From positions 29,730,308-29,794,307 of the forward strand of contig NC_084666.1 in the NCBI RefSeq assembly GCF_028389875.1: 64,000 nt of DNA, given 5' to 3'. This stretch comes from Rhea pennata. Lineage: Eukaryota; Chordata; Aves; Rheiformes; Rheidae. A program made the translations under genes and the position numbers. Positions 48,136 through 60,146 of the stretch are shown here, in pieces (the stretch's first letter is position 1; each line of letters starts with the position of its first letter). The notes under the pieces were generated by a model, which worked only from the letters and a program-made list of their open reading frames with translations, was not told where the DNA came from and ran no database searches.

Positions 48136-48522
48136 AGAATCACAGAGTCGTTGAGGTTGGAAGGGACCGCTGGAGATCGTCTAGTCCAACCCCCCTGCTC
48201 AAGCAGAGTCACCTAGAGCACGTTGCACAGGGTTGTATCCAGGCGGGTTTTTGAATATCTCCAGAGAAGATATTCAAAAACATCTTCTCTGCAAGAAGCA
48301 AGATATTGCTTCTCTGGGCAACCTTTTCCAGTGCTCTGTCACCCGCACAGTAAAAAATGTTCTTTTATTTGAACAGAATTTCATGTGTTTCAGTTTGTGC
48401 CCATTGCCTCTTGTCCTGTTGCTGGGCCCAAAATGAAGAGACTCCAGCCCCATCCTCTTCACACCCTCCCTTCTGATATTTATATACATTGGTAAGATCC
48501 CCTCTCACTCTTAACCACTAGC
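48136..48522 (-). repeat. CR1 LINE 3' fragment, minus strand, internally rearranged
   Basis: It starts with 'cagaatcacagagtcgttga' and 'ggttggaagggaccgctgga', the reversed CR1 3' terminus. It proceeds through 'gggcaaccttttccagtgct', 'tttcatgtgtttcagtttgt', 'tgcccattgcctcttgtcct' to 'ttggtaagatcccctctcac'. At 48,248-48,313 the expected CR1 sequence is replaced by three overlapping perfect inverted repeats. It lies between SRD5A3 and TMEM165. Confidence 0.92.
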
Positions 48523-49539
48523 TGTTAAGTGTTGTAAAAAAAAATTAATTACTGGGGAGATTATATCACTTAACACAGGAGTAGTCTCTTGCATTTACCA
48601 GTAAACATTTTGGTACTTCTCATGGTACTGGAGTGAATGATCAGTTTGCTGATACAGCATATGGATGTAGGTGTTTCAGCTTGTTTTCTACTTACATGCA
48701 TGTATTTAACCATTCTTTTGTATATGAGAAGAATTTACAGATACTGAAGTGTATCTTATGTTATGAAATATCTAATTAAAAAGGCTATGGTATCTTTTAT
48801 TTCCATTTTGTTAATTTCTTTTTTCAAATTTGAGATGTGTGTTTACAAAACAGTTTGCATGAAATGTTGTTCCCCTCGGGGCTGTCATAACCACCTTTTT
48901 ATCAAGACTTCTATAGCTTTAGTTCACTGTGGAACAACCCTTTTTTGGTACTTTATCTGGGGGGAGGGGAGGTTGCTTCTTTTTTTTTTAATGATCCTCA
49001 GGAGGTTCCTTGAGCCTACTTCAAAGCATTTCGCATTTTACCAGCATCCTTTGTCCTGTTTACTAGACTGTTCGTTGCTGTCACTGATTCTGTCAGGATG
49101 TTTGGTTGAAAAGTGCTTGAAGCAGATACCTCTTGGGAGCGCTGTACAAATACAGCCACGTCTCAAAGAGCACGTTCCTGACTTTGCCCACAGGGAAAGC
49201 GTGAGTGTATACAGCGTTTTTCGGGTTACACAGAATCCATCAGGTCTGCTGGTTTTGATACTTGTGCTTCTAGTAATCTAGATGTACATTATCATTTAGG
49301 CTGTATGTTCATGTTTTACTTCATTCCTGGGTATTTTTTTCCCTTCTTACATAATCGTGCTTTCAGCTCTTCAACGTGCTTTCTCCCCGCCTTAGGCACC
49401 TCAGATCTGCAGCAGCCAGACTCTCGTGCTCCTGGCCCAGGGTAGGTGTGCTTTCGGGACTTGCCCGCTTCTCCCTAAGAGGCACAAAGCCTCCCTGCCA
49501 GCTTCGTCGGGACTCCGATGAGAGGGGCTAATACCTGAA
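48523..49539. other. SRD5A3-TMEM165 spacer, right part
   Basis: T-rich sequence with a 172-codon ATG frame at 48,763-49,281 that is hydrophobic and cysteine-bearing but has no recognisable family. I treat it as chance. GC content climbs from about 49,370 into the TMEM165 CpG island. Confidence 0.55.
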
Positions 49540-49955
49540 TTTATAGTGCCGCTCGGGCAGCCTGGCCCCCGGCGGTTGGCCGTTGGCCCCGCCCCGCCTC
49601 CCCCCGCGCCAGGTGAGGAACGCCCCGCCCCCCCCGGCAGGGGCACCTGGAGCCCCGGGGGGGGGGGCGGGGCCTCGCCTCACGTGACCGCCACCCTGCC
49701 AGCGGGCTCACGCGCCGCGGGGGCGGGGCTGCGACGGGGGCGCGTCGTCAGCGGGCGCCGCAGCCAATCAGGGGCGGGCGCGGGGGGAGCCGTTGCAGGA
49801 AGCCGTTGGGACGGCTGCGGGGCAGTGCGGGTGGCGCTCGCCGGGGAGGGGCGATGACGCGGCGCCCCTAAGACGGCCTCGCCGCGGGGCCGCGCCGCGC
49901 CGCGCCGGTGCCCTCGCCGCCGCCTCCCCCGTCGCCGCTGCCGCGCTCCGCCGAC
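49540..49955 (+). promoter_or_regulatory. TMEM165: TMEM165 CpG-island promoter and 5' UTR
   Basis: A CpG-dense block with several GC boxes, an inverted E-box palindrome TCACGTGA at 49,680-49,687, and a CCAAT box in the context CAGCCAATCA (49,761-49,770) followed at once by GGGGCGGG. A CCAAT box next to a GC box about 190 bp upstream of the start codon is a standard NF-Y/Sp1 housekeeping layout. No TATA box is seen. The island continues to about 50,340. Confidence 0.75.
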
Positions 49956-50138
49956 ATGGGGTCGCCGCCGGAGGGCGGCTGCCGCGGCCCTGCCGCACGG
50001 GCCGCCGCGCTGCTGCTGGCGCTGCTGCTGGCCGCTCCGGCGGGGCTGCGCGCCGCCCCGGAGGAAGAGCCCGGCAGAAACAAGGAGCCGCCGGCGGCCC
50101 CGCAGCCCGCGGGGCAGGGCGCCGAGCCGCGGGCAGAG
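49956..50138 (+). CDS. TMEM165: TMEM165 coding exon 1
   Basis: Encodes residues 1-61, phase 0: a hydrophobic signal-peptide-like stretch (ALLLALLLAAPAG) followed by a charged, Pro/Ala-rich lumenal segment that is poorly conserved in the family. The donor is GCAGAG|GTGAGG. Confidence 0.9.
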
Positions 50139-53100
50139 GTGAGGCGAGGCGCCGGGCGGTGCGGGCCTGCGGGGAGGGGGGGGGGGGGCGCCGCCGCTGT
50201 CCCGTCGGGGGCCGGGCCGCCCCTGGGCCTTAGGCGCAGGCGGCAGCGGCGCAGGCCGGAGGCCTGAGGGAGCCGCCGGGCACGGCTGGAGCGGGAAGTG
50301 AGTGCGGACGGCGAGGAGGGGCGAAGTGCTCGTGGAGGACGAGCAGAAAGCCGGGGGAATGCAGCTCCTTCCCTCTGGGATGGAAGCCAGTGTTTCCTTA
50401 CTGCTTTTTTATGTTATCAGGTAAAATGAGTTAAGACCTTTCCAGAGAACTAGTGGCTTGCGTTGACCGCAGACCATCGGGCACTGTCAGCACATGAACG
50501 CCTGTGTCTACGACATGGTCGTATTTTATCCTTTCCGCAGTCTTCAACAGTCTTGCTGCACGTGATTGCTTCAAAATCTGGAGAGGGTAATCTGCATCGA
50601 GCTGAAATGCAGTTCACTTTAAAAGTAGGACTTTGTAGAACTGTAAGAGGAAAAGAATAAGAAAAGGTGTATTTTACAGGAGAACAGGTTAACTTTATCT
50701 CAGAAATACATCAGTTCCCTGAGGCACCAGATTTAGTTTTCATACAGTATTTTTTGCTGGAGATGTCCTAAAGAGCAACATCTGACTGCAGTTTCTTTAC
50801 ACTGAGAGGAACTTCGTGCTGGTCTGTATGTCTGCTTCCAGGTACTGATCAGTAGCTCCGCTTGGTAGTTGTTGGCTGGGATCTGACAAGTGGAGGCATG
50901 TAGTGTATGGCGAAGATGAAACAAGCAAAAGAAAACAAATATCATGCTTACAAAACAATATACCATAAACATCATTGATGTTTTAATTTTAAATGTGAAC
51001 TCCTACAGAGCAAACATCTCATGTAGGAAAGTACTGTAACAAAAAGCAAATACTTCTTTTTGTAAGAACTAGCGAATGATGATAGAAAAGTCAGGAAATT
51101 CGAAAGTGAGCTTTAACAGCGATCAGAACAGAGTTGCCCTCGTTCTGTCCTAGGAAGAAGGTACTGACAGCTTGTTTGTTTGGTTGGGTTTTTTTTTTGT
51201 TTTTCTTTGAGTTATATATGGGATAAGCATTTACAGGAGGCAGATTATGCTAGCATGAGTGTGAGCTGGTGCTGAAAGTCCCAGCCTCCTCTGCACCTCT
51301 GGTTACACATTCCCAACATCTCTCTTACAGCAACATGAGAAAGGCAATGGGAATGTGCAACCAGCTGATGGGTAATATCTATCTGGTGGTGGTCTGGGCT
51401 TTAACTGGCATATGCTGATTGTGAAACTGCCACCACTCTGGTTTGTTTAGCCTGGAAGGCTTTTCACATTTTAAAATAAATAAAACTATCAATTGCCATT
51501 GCTGTATCTAAGCAAGCATCTCTGTTGTACACAGAGATTCAATCACGTGCAGTGATTGAATGGCAATGGTAAAACTTAGGTGATCGTTAAAGTGTGAAAA
51601 AAGCACAGCTAGTTGTTCTTTGTAAATAGCTACATATTCACTGTTTTGTTGCAGAATGCTATGTTAGTGATAAAAAAAAAAAAAAAAGATTGTAGATGTG
51701 AGGTAAAAATTAGCAATTGTGTTTTACCAAAAAATATTTTTAACTCAAGACTTCATATAGATTAACTTATAAGATGAAAAGTATTGTTTTCAAGTGATCA
51801 GTTTTTTTTCCTGCTTCATTATATTATATGAAATGTAGTATGTTTCTTTTTTTGCTTTCATATATTATATGAAATATAAAAGCCAGCATCTTGTTTGGCT
51901 GAAGATAAAATGCTTTGCTTAGCCTATAATTTTCTCTTCTCTGCTGAAAGAAATGTAGTGATTCGTTATGAAAAATGGATTTGAGACATCATCTAACGAG
52001 CACAAATTGAGAAACTCATAAATTATTTTCTGATGATAATTTCTTGTAAAAAATCTCAGATGCTCACTCTTAGTAAGTTGAATTGGGGAGATGCTATTTG
52101 ATACTGTTTAGACAAAGTAGCTTGACCAAGAACTAATGTTTTACTGGATAAATATTTTTGTACTAAACCATGTTTGCTTACATGCTGGTGGGGGAGAGCT
52201 GACCTCTCTTTCTGACATTATAAACAAATGAAAGAATATTTTGGTACAACTCAGAACCCATCAGTTATTCTCAATATTTAAGATCAATTTTTTTTATATT
52301 AAAGCTACTTAAATTTTGTTGTTGGGTTAGGGACATTTATTGCCAGATGATCACATGGAGGACAAAAATCATTAACATACCATTTTATGTATGATATAGA
52401 GCTTAAAATTTGGTAATTATCAAAAATTATTTTATGACACTCTTTGAAGGGAGGAAGTTCAGTGGAGGGTCACTTTACTAAACTTGTTACGATCTGTCTC
52501 TGCTCACAGATGTATTAAAACTAACTTTTTCAGCCAGTTCTGGTCAATCATGTGAACATCAAACTCCAGATTCCTTGTTTTGGGTCTTGCTTTTGATTGT
52601 AGGTTTCTTAATCTTTATAAAATTAAATATTTTGATTAGTAAGTGATATTAGGAATGTGCTGGCACAGTTTCACTATTAGAAAGTCTTTATACTTCTTTA
52701 AAACTAGCTCTTAAGTGTGTACAAAGAAGGCTTAAGAAAACTTGCGTAAAATCTTAGTTGGCTTAGATGCTGAGATTCTGCAAGGGAGGAAGGTGACAGT
52801 GACAATTTTCAAAGGACTTCATATTTCTGCTAAGCTATCATAAATGCCTCATTTTAGTTTGAAGAGTTTAAGTCTCAATTCCTATCAGAAAATTGCTTGT
52901 TTGGTCAAGTTACCAGTATCATGATATAAATAAATAGCCAAGGACCATACAAACAGCAGTATTAGAACTGAGCTGAGATTACTTTCCTCTGTTTCATTGT
53001 AGTAGTGATTCTTATATTGTGATAATAATGTGTACAATGAAGTACTACTTTAATAATCAGAGGAGGATATTCTAGTTAAGTGACTGGAAATTTGAGGTAG

Positions 53101-56100
53101 ATAGCAGCCAATACTGTCTAACAATTGCTAATACTGCATGAAATATGTATTTAAAACACTGCACTAGGCAGTATGATATAACATATCCAGTTACAAATGT
53201 AACAAATCTAGAGCTCAGTACTTCCAGGAATTAAATATTCAAACCTAATTAATTTTTTCCCATTTTTTACAGAAGGGGTCTTCACCAGTTGCTCCTGTTC
53301 ATATTGTCAATGAAGAGTCAACTGACAAGACAAATTTGGGCTTCATTCATGCATTTGTGGCTGCTATATCAGTCATCATTGTATCAGAATTGGGGGATAA
53401 GACCTTCTTTATTGCAGCTATCATGGCAATGCGATACAACCGTTTGACTGTGCTGGCTGGTGCTATGCTTGCCTTAGGACTGATGACATGTTTATCAGGT
53501 TTGCACCCATTTTTCATTACATATACTTTCTAAATAAGTATATATTGTTATGAAATTAAATGAAAGGCAGTAGAATATGGAATTTCCTGTTTGAGGAGAG
53601 TATGAGGTTTTTCTGAGGGCTGTCAGACAGATCCAGCATTTAGACTCATAACTCTAGGTAGGTGTTTACACTCACTAGACTTCAATAGGAGTTTAAGGGA
53701 AGGGAGTGGCACTGGAAGCCTAAATACTTCCATGGATTTTGGACTACTAGATCTCTCTTTATTTTTAGTCCCTGTTAAGTTAGGGTGCCTAAAGAGAATG
53801 TGGAGGTGACTTTTCTTTTTTTTTCTCTAAGATGAAGGAGTCTTTCTATGATGATAGATTTCCCTTGACTGACTTGCATCCATGTATGTGTTACTTTTGA
53901 CATGTACAAAGGCTGTTTGGATTTGTACTGGAGGATGCCGTGAGTGAAAGATTACGTTGTGTTATGATCCTTTGGGGTTCAGAGTCTTGACAGAGGTAAG
54001 AGTTTGGAGGGAGGTATCAAATAGCACTTAAGCACCCAAAGCTGCAAGTTTCTCATTTAGCCTTAATTATAGAATAGAGCAGCCTTCAGGTATACATTGG
54101 ATGCAGCAAAAGTTTTACGGTATGCGTGCTCATTTCTTGCCATGAGTATTCAAGAAATATTTGAAATAGCGTGTGTTAGTTTATATGCACTGGAAATGGG
54201 AGATTAACTGGTTTCGGGCTTCTTGGTATTTCTCCAAATGTTCTTCGGGTGAGTTGCAGTAAATGGCAGTTGTAGAACAGGTTTCATTTGCATGTATTTA
54301 GTGAAAGCATTGTAAGTGTTTCTTCTGTTACTCAGTGTAACGTTCGTTGGATCTTGTTTCAGTTTTGCACTGCTTGCTTGGGGTAACTTTCTTTATTATC
54401 ATAGGTGATACTGTATTCTGCGTATCTTGTTTTCCTTTGTTCCCCTTCTGCCCGTTGCAGCGTGTGCGTGCTCTCTTTTTTTAATGGGATTTCTTCTTTC
54501 AAATATTTTCTTGATTTTTTTCATAAAAGTTTTCTAATTTATCCCCCAATTTAGAGGCTCCCAACTATTTCTCCTATTCAAAAAGCAGCCATTTTTTTTC
54601 TCTGTCCTTATTTCTTACAAGCTGTGTCTAGAACTTTCAGTTTTGTTTTCTTATTATTATTTATTGTTTTTTTTTTTTAAACCCCACCTTGATTTCATGA
54701 AATCTTTCTCAGTCTCTTTTTGGAGCTGGTGAGTTTATTTGGGATGTTTTTTCAATCTCTGTTCAGAAGCAGTTTTATCATTATGACAAAAGTAAGCTGG
54801 CTCACCATTCTGATTGTTTCACTCCTATGCTTTGGGTGTGACAATACTAAAAAAGATGTTTTTGAATACATTTTCTTACACTGTTCTATTACAGTCCTTA
54901 GTTTTTAAAAAGAAGTTTAGCTAAATTCATTTTGCTGATGCTTGTATGTATGTACAATGTTTACTAATACTACAGCCTAATTTATTCCCAGTTTGATAGT
55001 TTTACTTTTGGCAGTGGCAGTACAGATAAACTACTGGATGGTGTAGTAACTTCTGAGCCCATTTTGAACTAAGAAGGTGATGCAAGAATGCACATATATG
55101 ATAATATGTTTTCATTTAGCTAACTGTATATGCAGTAAAACAACTGAGACAGCTGTGAGTGCATGGTATAAACAGCTTTGAATGTTAGGTGTGGGGTTTT
55201 AATTTCTCCTATTTATACGGATCTCTTTTGATCAAAAATACTAACTAATCTCAGCTGGTAAAGAAATCATCCTATATTTCTTGTTTGAGAGCTAGCTCTA
55301 GCTTAATTTGATCACATTCAGTGTCTATAAAAGTAGATGCAATGTGGAGGCTGGTTTTGGTCTTCGAATGGGAGGTTAGGCTTTTATGCCTCTACCTGAT
55401 CAGTGCTTTCAAATTATGGAAAGACCAAAGGTGATGACCTTGTATGTATGTTGGGAGTATGGGAGATAAATGAATTTCAATTTGTAGGTATTTACATTTG
55501 GCAAGAGAAAGACATGAATTCAGGCAACTGGTGCGTATTGTTAGTAAATTTATCTTGTAGAAAATTATATTCTGACTTTATCTGATAAAAGATCCAGATC
55601 TGAAATAAATGAAAAAATAATTGGAAAGAGATGCTGTCTAACATGTAGTCATCTATATAAATGGAATTAACTGATACAGACCATGACTAATCTAACAAGC
55701 TTTGCTAAGCTAACTTGGCGTGCTTGAGAAAGGCAAGACATGCTGTCCTTGATTGAAAGGATAACTTAGCTTCAACTGACTCTTCAGAATAGCAGCATGT
55801 CAACTTTGCCTTGCTGTTCTTGATCTGTGCTAACAGACTTCAGTTTCTGGTGTGACCAGGAATGCTTGGAGTTGCTAGAATGTTGTTATCATGCAAAAAT
55901 GTAAAATGATATGAGATTAACAAAAAATGAATTATTTACACAACAGTAGGTATTTGAGTCACAGACTTTACTAGTGAGCGTTTCTTAGATATGGGGAGAA
56001 TAATTATGATCCTCATGATTATATTTGAAATGACACATCTGTTCTCTTCCCAGTTTTGTTCGGCTATGCCACCACAGTTATTCCTCGTGTGTACACATAC

Positions 56101-59100
56101 TATGTGTCAACTGCACTGTTTGCAATTTTTGGCATCAGAATGCTTCGAGAAGGCTTGAAAATGAGCCCAGATGAGGGCCAGGAGGAGCTGGAGGAAGTTC
56201 AAGCAGAAATTAAAAAGAAAGATGAGGAAGTAAGTCAAACTTTCTGTGAAATGCAGTTAATAAAATAGTTAAAGCCTTGAAGCTGCAGAACTACATTATG
56301 TTTCATGCCCAGACTGCTCAGCCATGTGTGTGACTAATAATCTAACACAGCAAATGTGTGATAAGCTAGACAGAAGTGAGCTGCTGGAGACTGTTTCAAC
56401 AGATGACTCCAGTTCTGTGATATGTCTGTCTTGTCAGAAGAAATGGAATTTTCTCCATAGAATCCAGTTTTGAAAAAAGTACTTACTAGCATAAAGGACA
56501 TTAATTCTTGTATTTTCTTTTATTTCTCTTACACTTACATAGAATAACAGTAAGATTTGTTATGTTGCAGCAAAGGTCTCTGTCATTATAGTCTTCTAAA
56601 GGGACTTGTCCACTTTCAAGAAGTAGTGTGAAACATTTAATCTTATTCCTTGTAAGTGTTTTTTTATTCTTTTTTTTTCAATCCTCCTTTCAAAGCCACC
56701 TCTTAGAAAGGTATAAACTTAAGATCTTCATAGTCCTAAGGTAACTTAAAAGCAACAACGTTTTTCCCACTGTGAAAGGGAGAGGGAATCCTTGCTTTAA
56801 AAATAGGAGGGAATCTGTAGTTACAAACCAATTATCATTCCTACTGAAACCATGCAAGTGCAAGCTTTAAGATGGACAGTAACTGGAGGCTAGAGATGAT
56901 TACAAGTATAATATGTAACTAGTTTTCTCAAGTGCTGTCTAATATAAATAACATGGATAATGAAGCATTTGGAGGCTAATAACACTTCAGGTATTAAGTG
57001 ACTACCTTTGTACTTGAAGTGTTTGATTTGGGCTGTATAGATGACATTCATAATCTTATGTTTTATTGTTTTCTCTTTTTTTTCCTTTTTTGTTTGTTTG
57101 TTTGTTTATTTATTTATTTTTTGCTTGCCCTCTACAGCTTCAGAGAACTAAACTCTTAAATGGACCAGGCGATGTGGAAACAGGGCCAGGCACCACTATA
57201 CCCCAGAAGAAATGGTTACACTTTATTTCTCCAATCTTTGTTCAAGCTTTTACTCTGACATTTTTAGCAGAGTGGGGTGATCGTTCCCAATTAACAACTA
57301 TAGTCTTGGCAGCAAGAGAGGTGAGTGTTTCAGAATGTCCGCTGTCCTTTTGCCCTCTTTCACTTGCAGGTAAGCCAGAGACAAAATATCCTTGTCTGAG
57401 GCATCAGATTCACACCTGCAGCTTTATTTTGCCTTAGTTAATGTTACAGCTGCACTAAGATCTGAAAATAAATGAGGCTCTGTGTATTATTAAAACTATT
57501 GTTATATGATTAGGACTGCACTAGCATTTCTGAAAATAATTGTTCTATATCGTACAGTTGAATAAATTGCTCTTTTTTCACAGTGTTAAGAAGTGTTACA
57601 GAACCTCTTTTCCTTTGTGACATGTGAGGTAGATACAGTTTTAACACAGTAGCTTTATAAAGAGACCTTCATCTTAACAAACTGCTGTTACAGATAGCTC
57701 TTTTTAAAAATCTAAATGCACTTGTTGCAGTGTATAGAACTAAAATAAATTCCAAACTGCTGTGCAGTAATGCTGTAAATGAAATGATCACCCTCATCTC
57801 AAAAGTAAGAAGCAGAAGAAAGAGGACATACTCTTATTCAGCAAGGTGATCAGAAGGCATGTAACTGTAATATATTTAAAAGAAAACTAAAGCTTATAGT
57901 CACCCTCTCAATAAACAAAGTAGTCTGCCTGCACTGCTTGCAAGCATTGAGATCATTTACATTTTTTTCCTAGGACTCGTGCTTCTCTTGGTGCACTTGT
58001 AGACCTTCTATAGGAATAAATCAGGACTGTGTAATGAAAGAGGCTATAGTCTGCAGGAACCTCTTGCCTTTATTATAGAACAGGGAAGGCGCTTAGAGCA
58101 AATGAGGCCGGGAACAGCGGAAAGAGAGAATGATCTGATTGTTCAGTTGGCAGCTAAATGCCATGTCAGAAAATGAGGAAATATTACTGCCTTTGTCAAA
58201 GTTGTTATAAGGTGCTAGACAAATTACTTAAATTTCACAGGTAGTTGTTGACTTCTCTTCTGCGTTTTCCAAGTGTCCTTCAGACCCTGGGGTCTGATTT
58301 GTAAAACACTAGCTGTTGCAAGTGAAGACAATAGGTGCTGTGCTTTTAACGTATACATACTCAGTACTGCAAAAAACCCAAATACAATATATCTTAATCT
58401 TGGCTTTCAAAATCAATGAATGATTTGATGTAGATCTTCTTTCATTTTATCTATGAGATTAATTTGTACTCCTTTGTTTCATAATTTATTTAGGTAAAAT
58501 CCTTGTTTGTGAAATACTAAGATAGCATTTTTGCAATATTTTGAAAGCTACAAAGAACGAAATTATCTTTCTGTTCTGATTTGAGTAGTGTAGTAAGTCA
58601 CTGATTGTATGTTCTTCAGTGAAGAGAAAACAAAATATTATATGGCTGCTCATCAAGTGAGTAGTATCCATCTGTCACAATGAATGAAACAGGGCTCCTT
58701 TGGAGAAAAAGGTGATAATGTAACTGTCTTGGTGCATATGCAAGGGGAACCAATTAAATGTGTCTTAATGAGCTTAATCCTGACAGCAGTCCTTGAACTT
58801 GATTCAGCACCTTTTATTAGCTACTTCTGTGTAAGAATTGTTCATCTGTCAAAGTCTTTGAGAAGGAAAAGGGAAGAGAAATTCCATCATGTCATACTAG
58901 CTGACTTTGCCTTGGCTGCATTAGAGCACTTCTAAGAACACCCTAATGGAAGCAGTTGTAAGTTGTTATCTTGCAGGGAGAACATTAGGGGATTGTGGCA
59001 GCAGGAGGGATGCACTCTTTGCCAGTGGGCTTTATATAATTATTGACAGCAGAGAAATGAGGAGGCCCAGGAATATTTGATTCTGTTCCAGATTCTGGAG

Positions 59101-60113
59101 GTGAATGTGTCCTAGGAGGCACAGCTCTTCAGGTCTCTCTCTTTTTCCCCTTCACTTGGAATGACTGCTGTCTTACTCCATCAGCTTGCTCCAGGTGTAG
59201 GCTTCTTAGTCAGCTGCTTTCTGTCTGTTCTTTGTTCCATACTTGCTAGCTTTCCTCACTGCCTTGTGGTTTGGGTTGTCTTAAACAGCCAATGTTGCCC
59301 ATGTCGTCTAGGGAGCAGATCATTTCCTGAGTAAGATTTCTGTTTGGCTTTTCGAGACTTCGTGCATTCCTCGTGTGAAAGCAGCAACTCTTAATTCTCT
59401 GCGATAAAAATTCTCACTTCATTTTCTGAAGAAGAGATTTGCAGGGGACTCTACTATTCCTACTTTCTCTGCACAACAAGAAGTGGTGCTTTTCTTACCT
59501 TGCTTTCTTCATCTTTCACTGGAAATTAGTCCTCTGTTTCTAGTACCCAGGTCTCTGTTTTTGAGGAGTTTAATACATACACTGTCCTAAACTGCATAAT
59601 TTATAAGCAGATCTGAGGAACTTGTTTAAATAGTAGATTTGTTAATATATTGAGTAGCAATTCTTTATGTAATGATGCAAAAAATTTGGAAAGCAGTTTG
59701 TCTTCTGAAATTAGTCTTTCTTCCCTCTTTGCTTGATATTTTGGGGTAGAACACAAGCCTGTGAGGCTGTTCCACAGGTTTTTTTTTTTATCTTGATAAT
59801 TAGGCTACTGTTCTTCCAACTGATGCATACTTTTGTTTCTCAACAGCCACCACCTTCCCTCTGGAGGTTGTATAATTGTTTAAATTCAGCAAATTGAGTT
59901 CTGAATCTATATTTAACCACTTTAAGATGCTTCTTGGTTGAAACATGCCGTGTGTTCCTGTATTAGTAAGATTCAAGTCTCTCTCGCAAAGTAAACACTG
60001 GAAAATATTCCATGCACTTGACAGTGTGTAACAACAGTCTGAAATCGTGATTCCTTCATGGTAGGAGGCTGTTGAAAGATGAACACATTTTCAACTGTGC
60101 TTGTTTCACTTCT

Positions 60114-60146
<33 letters not shown>

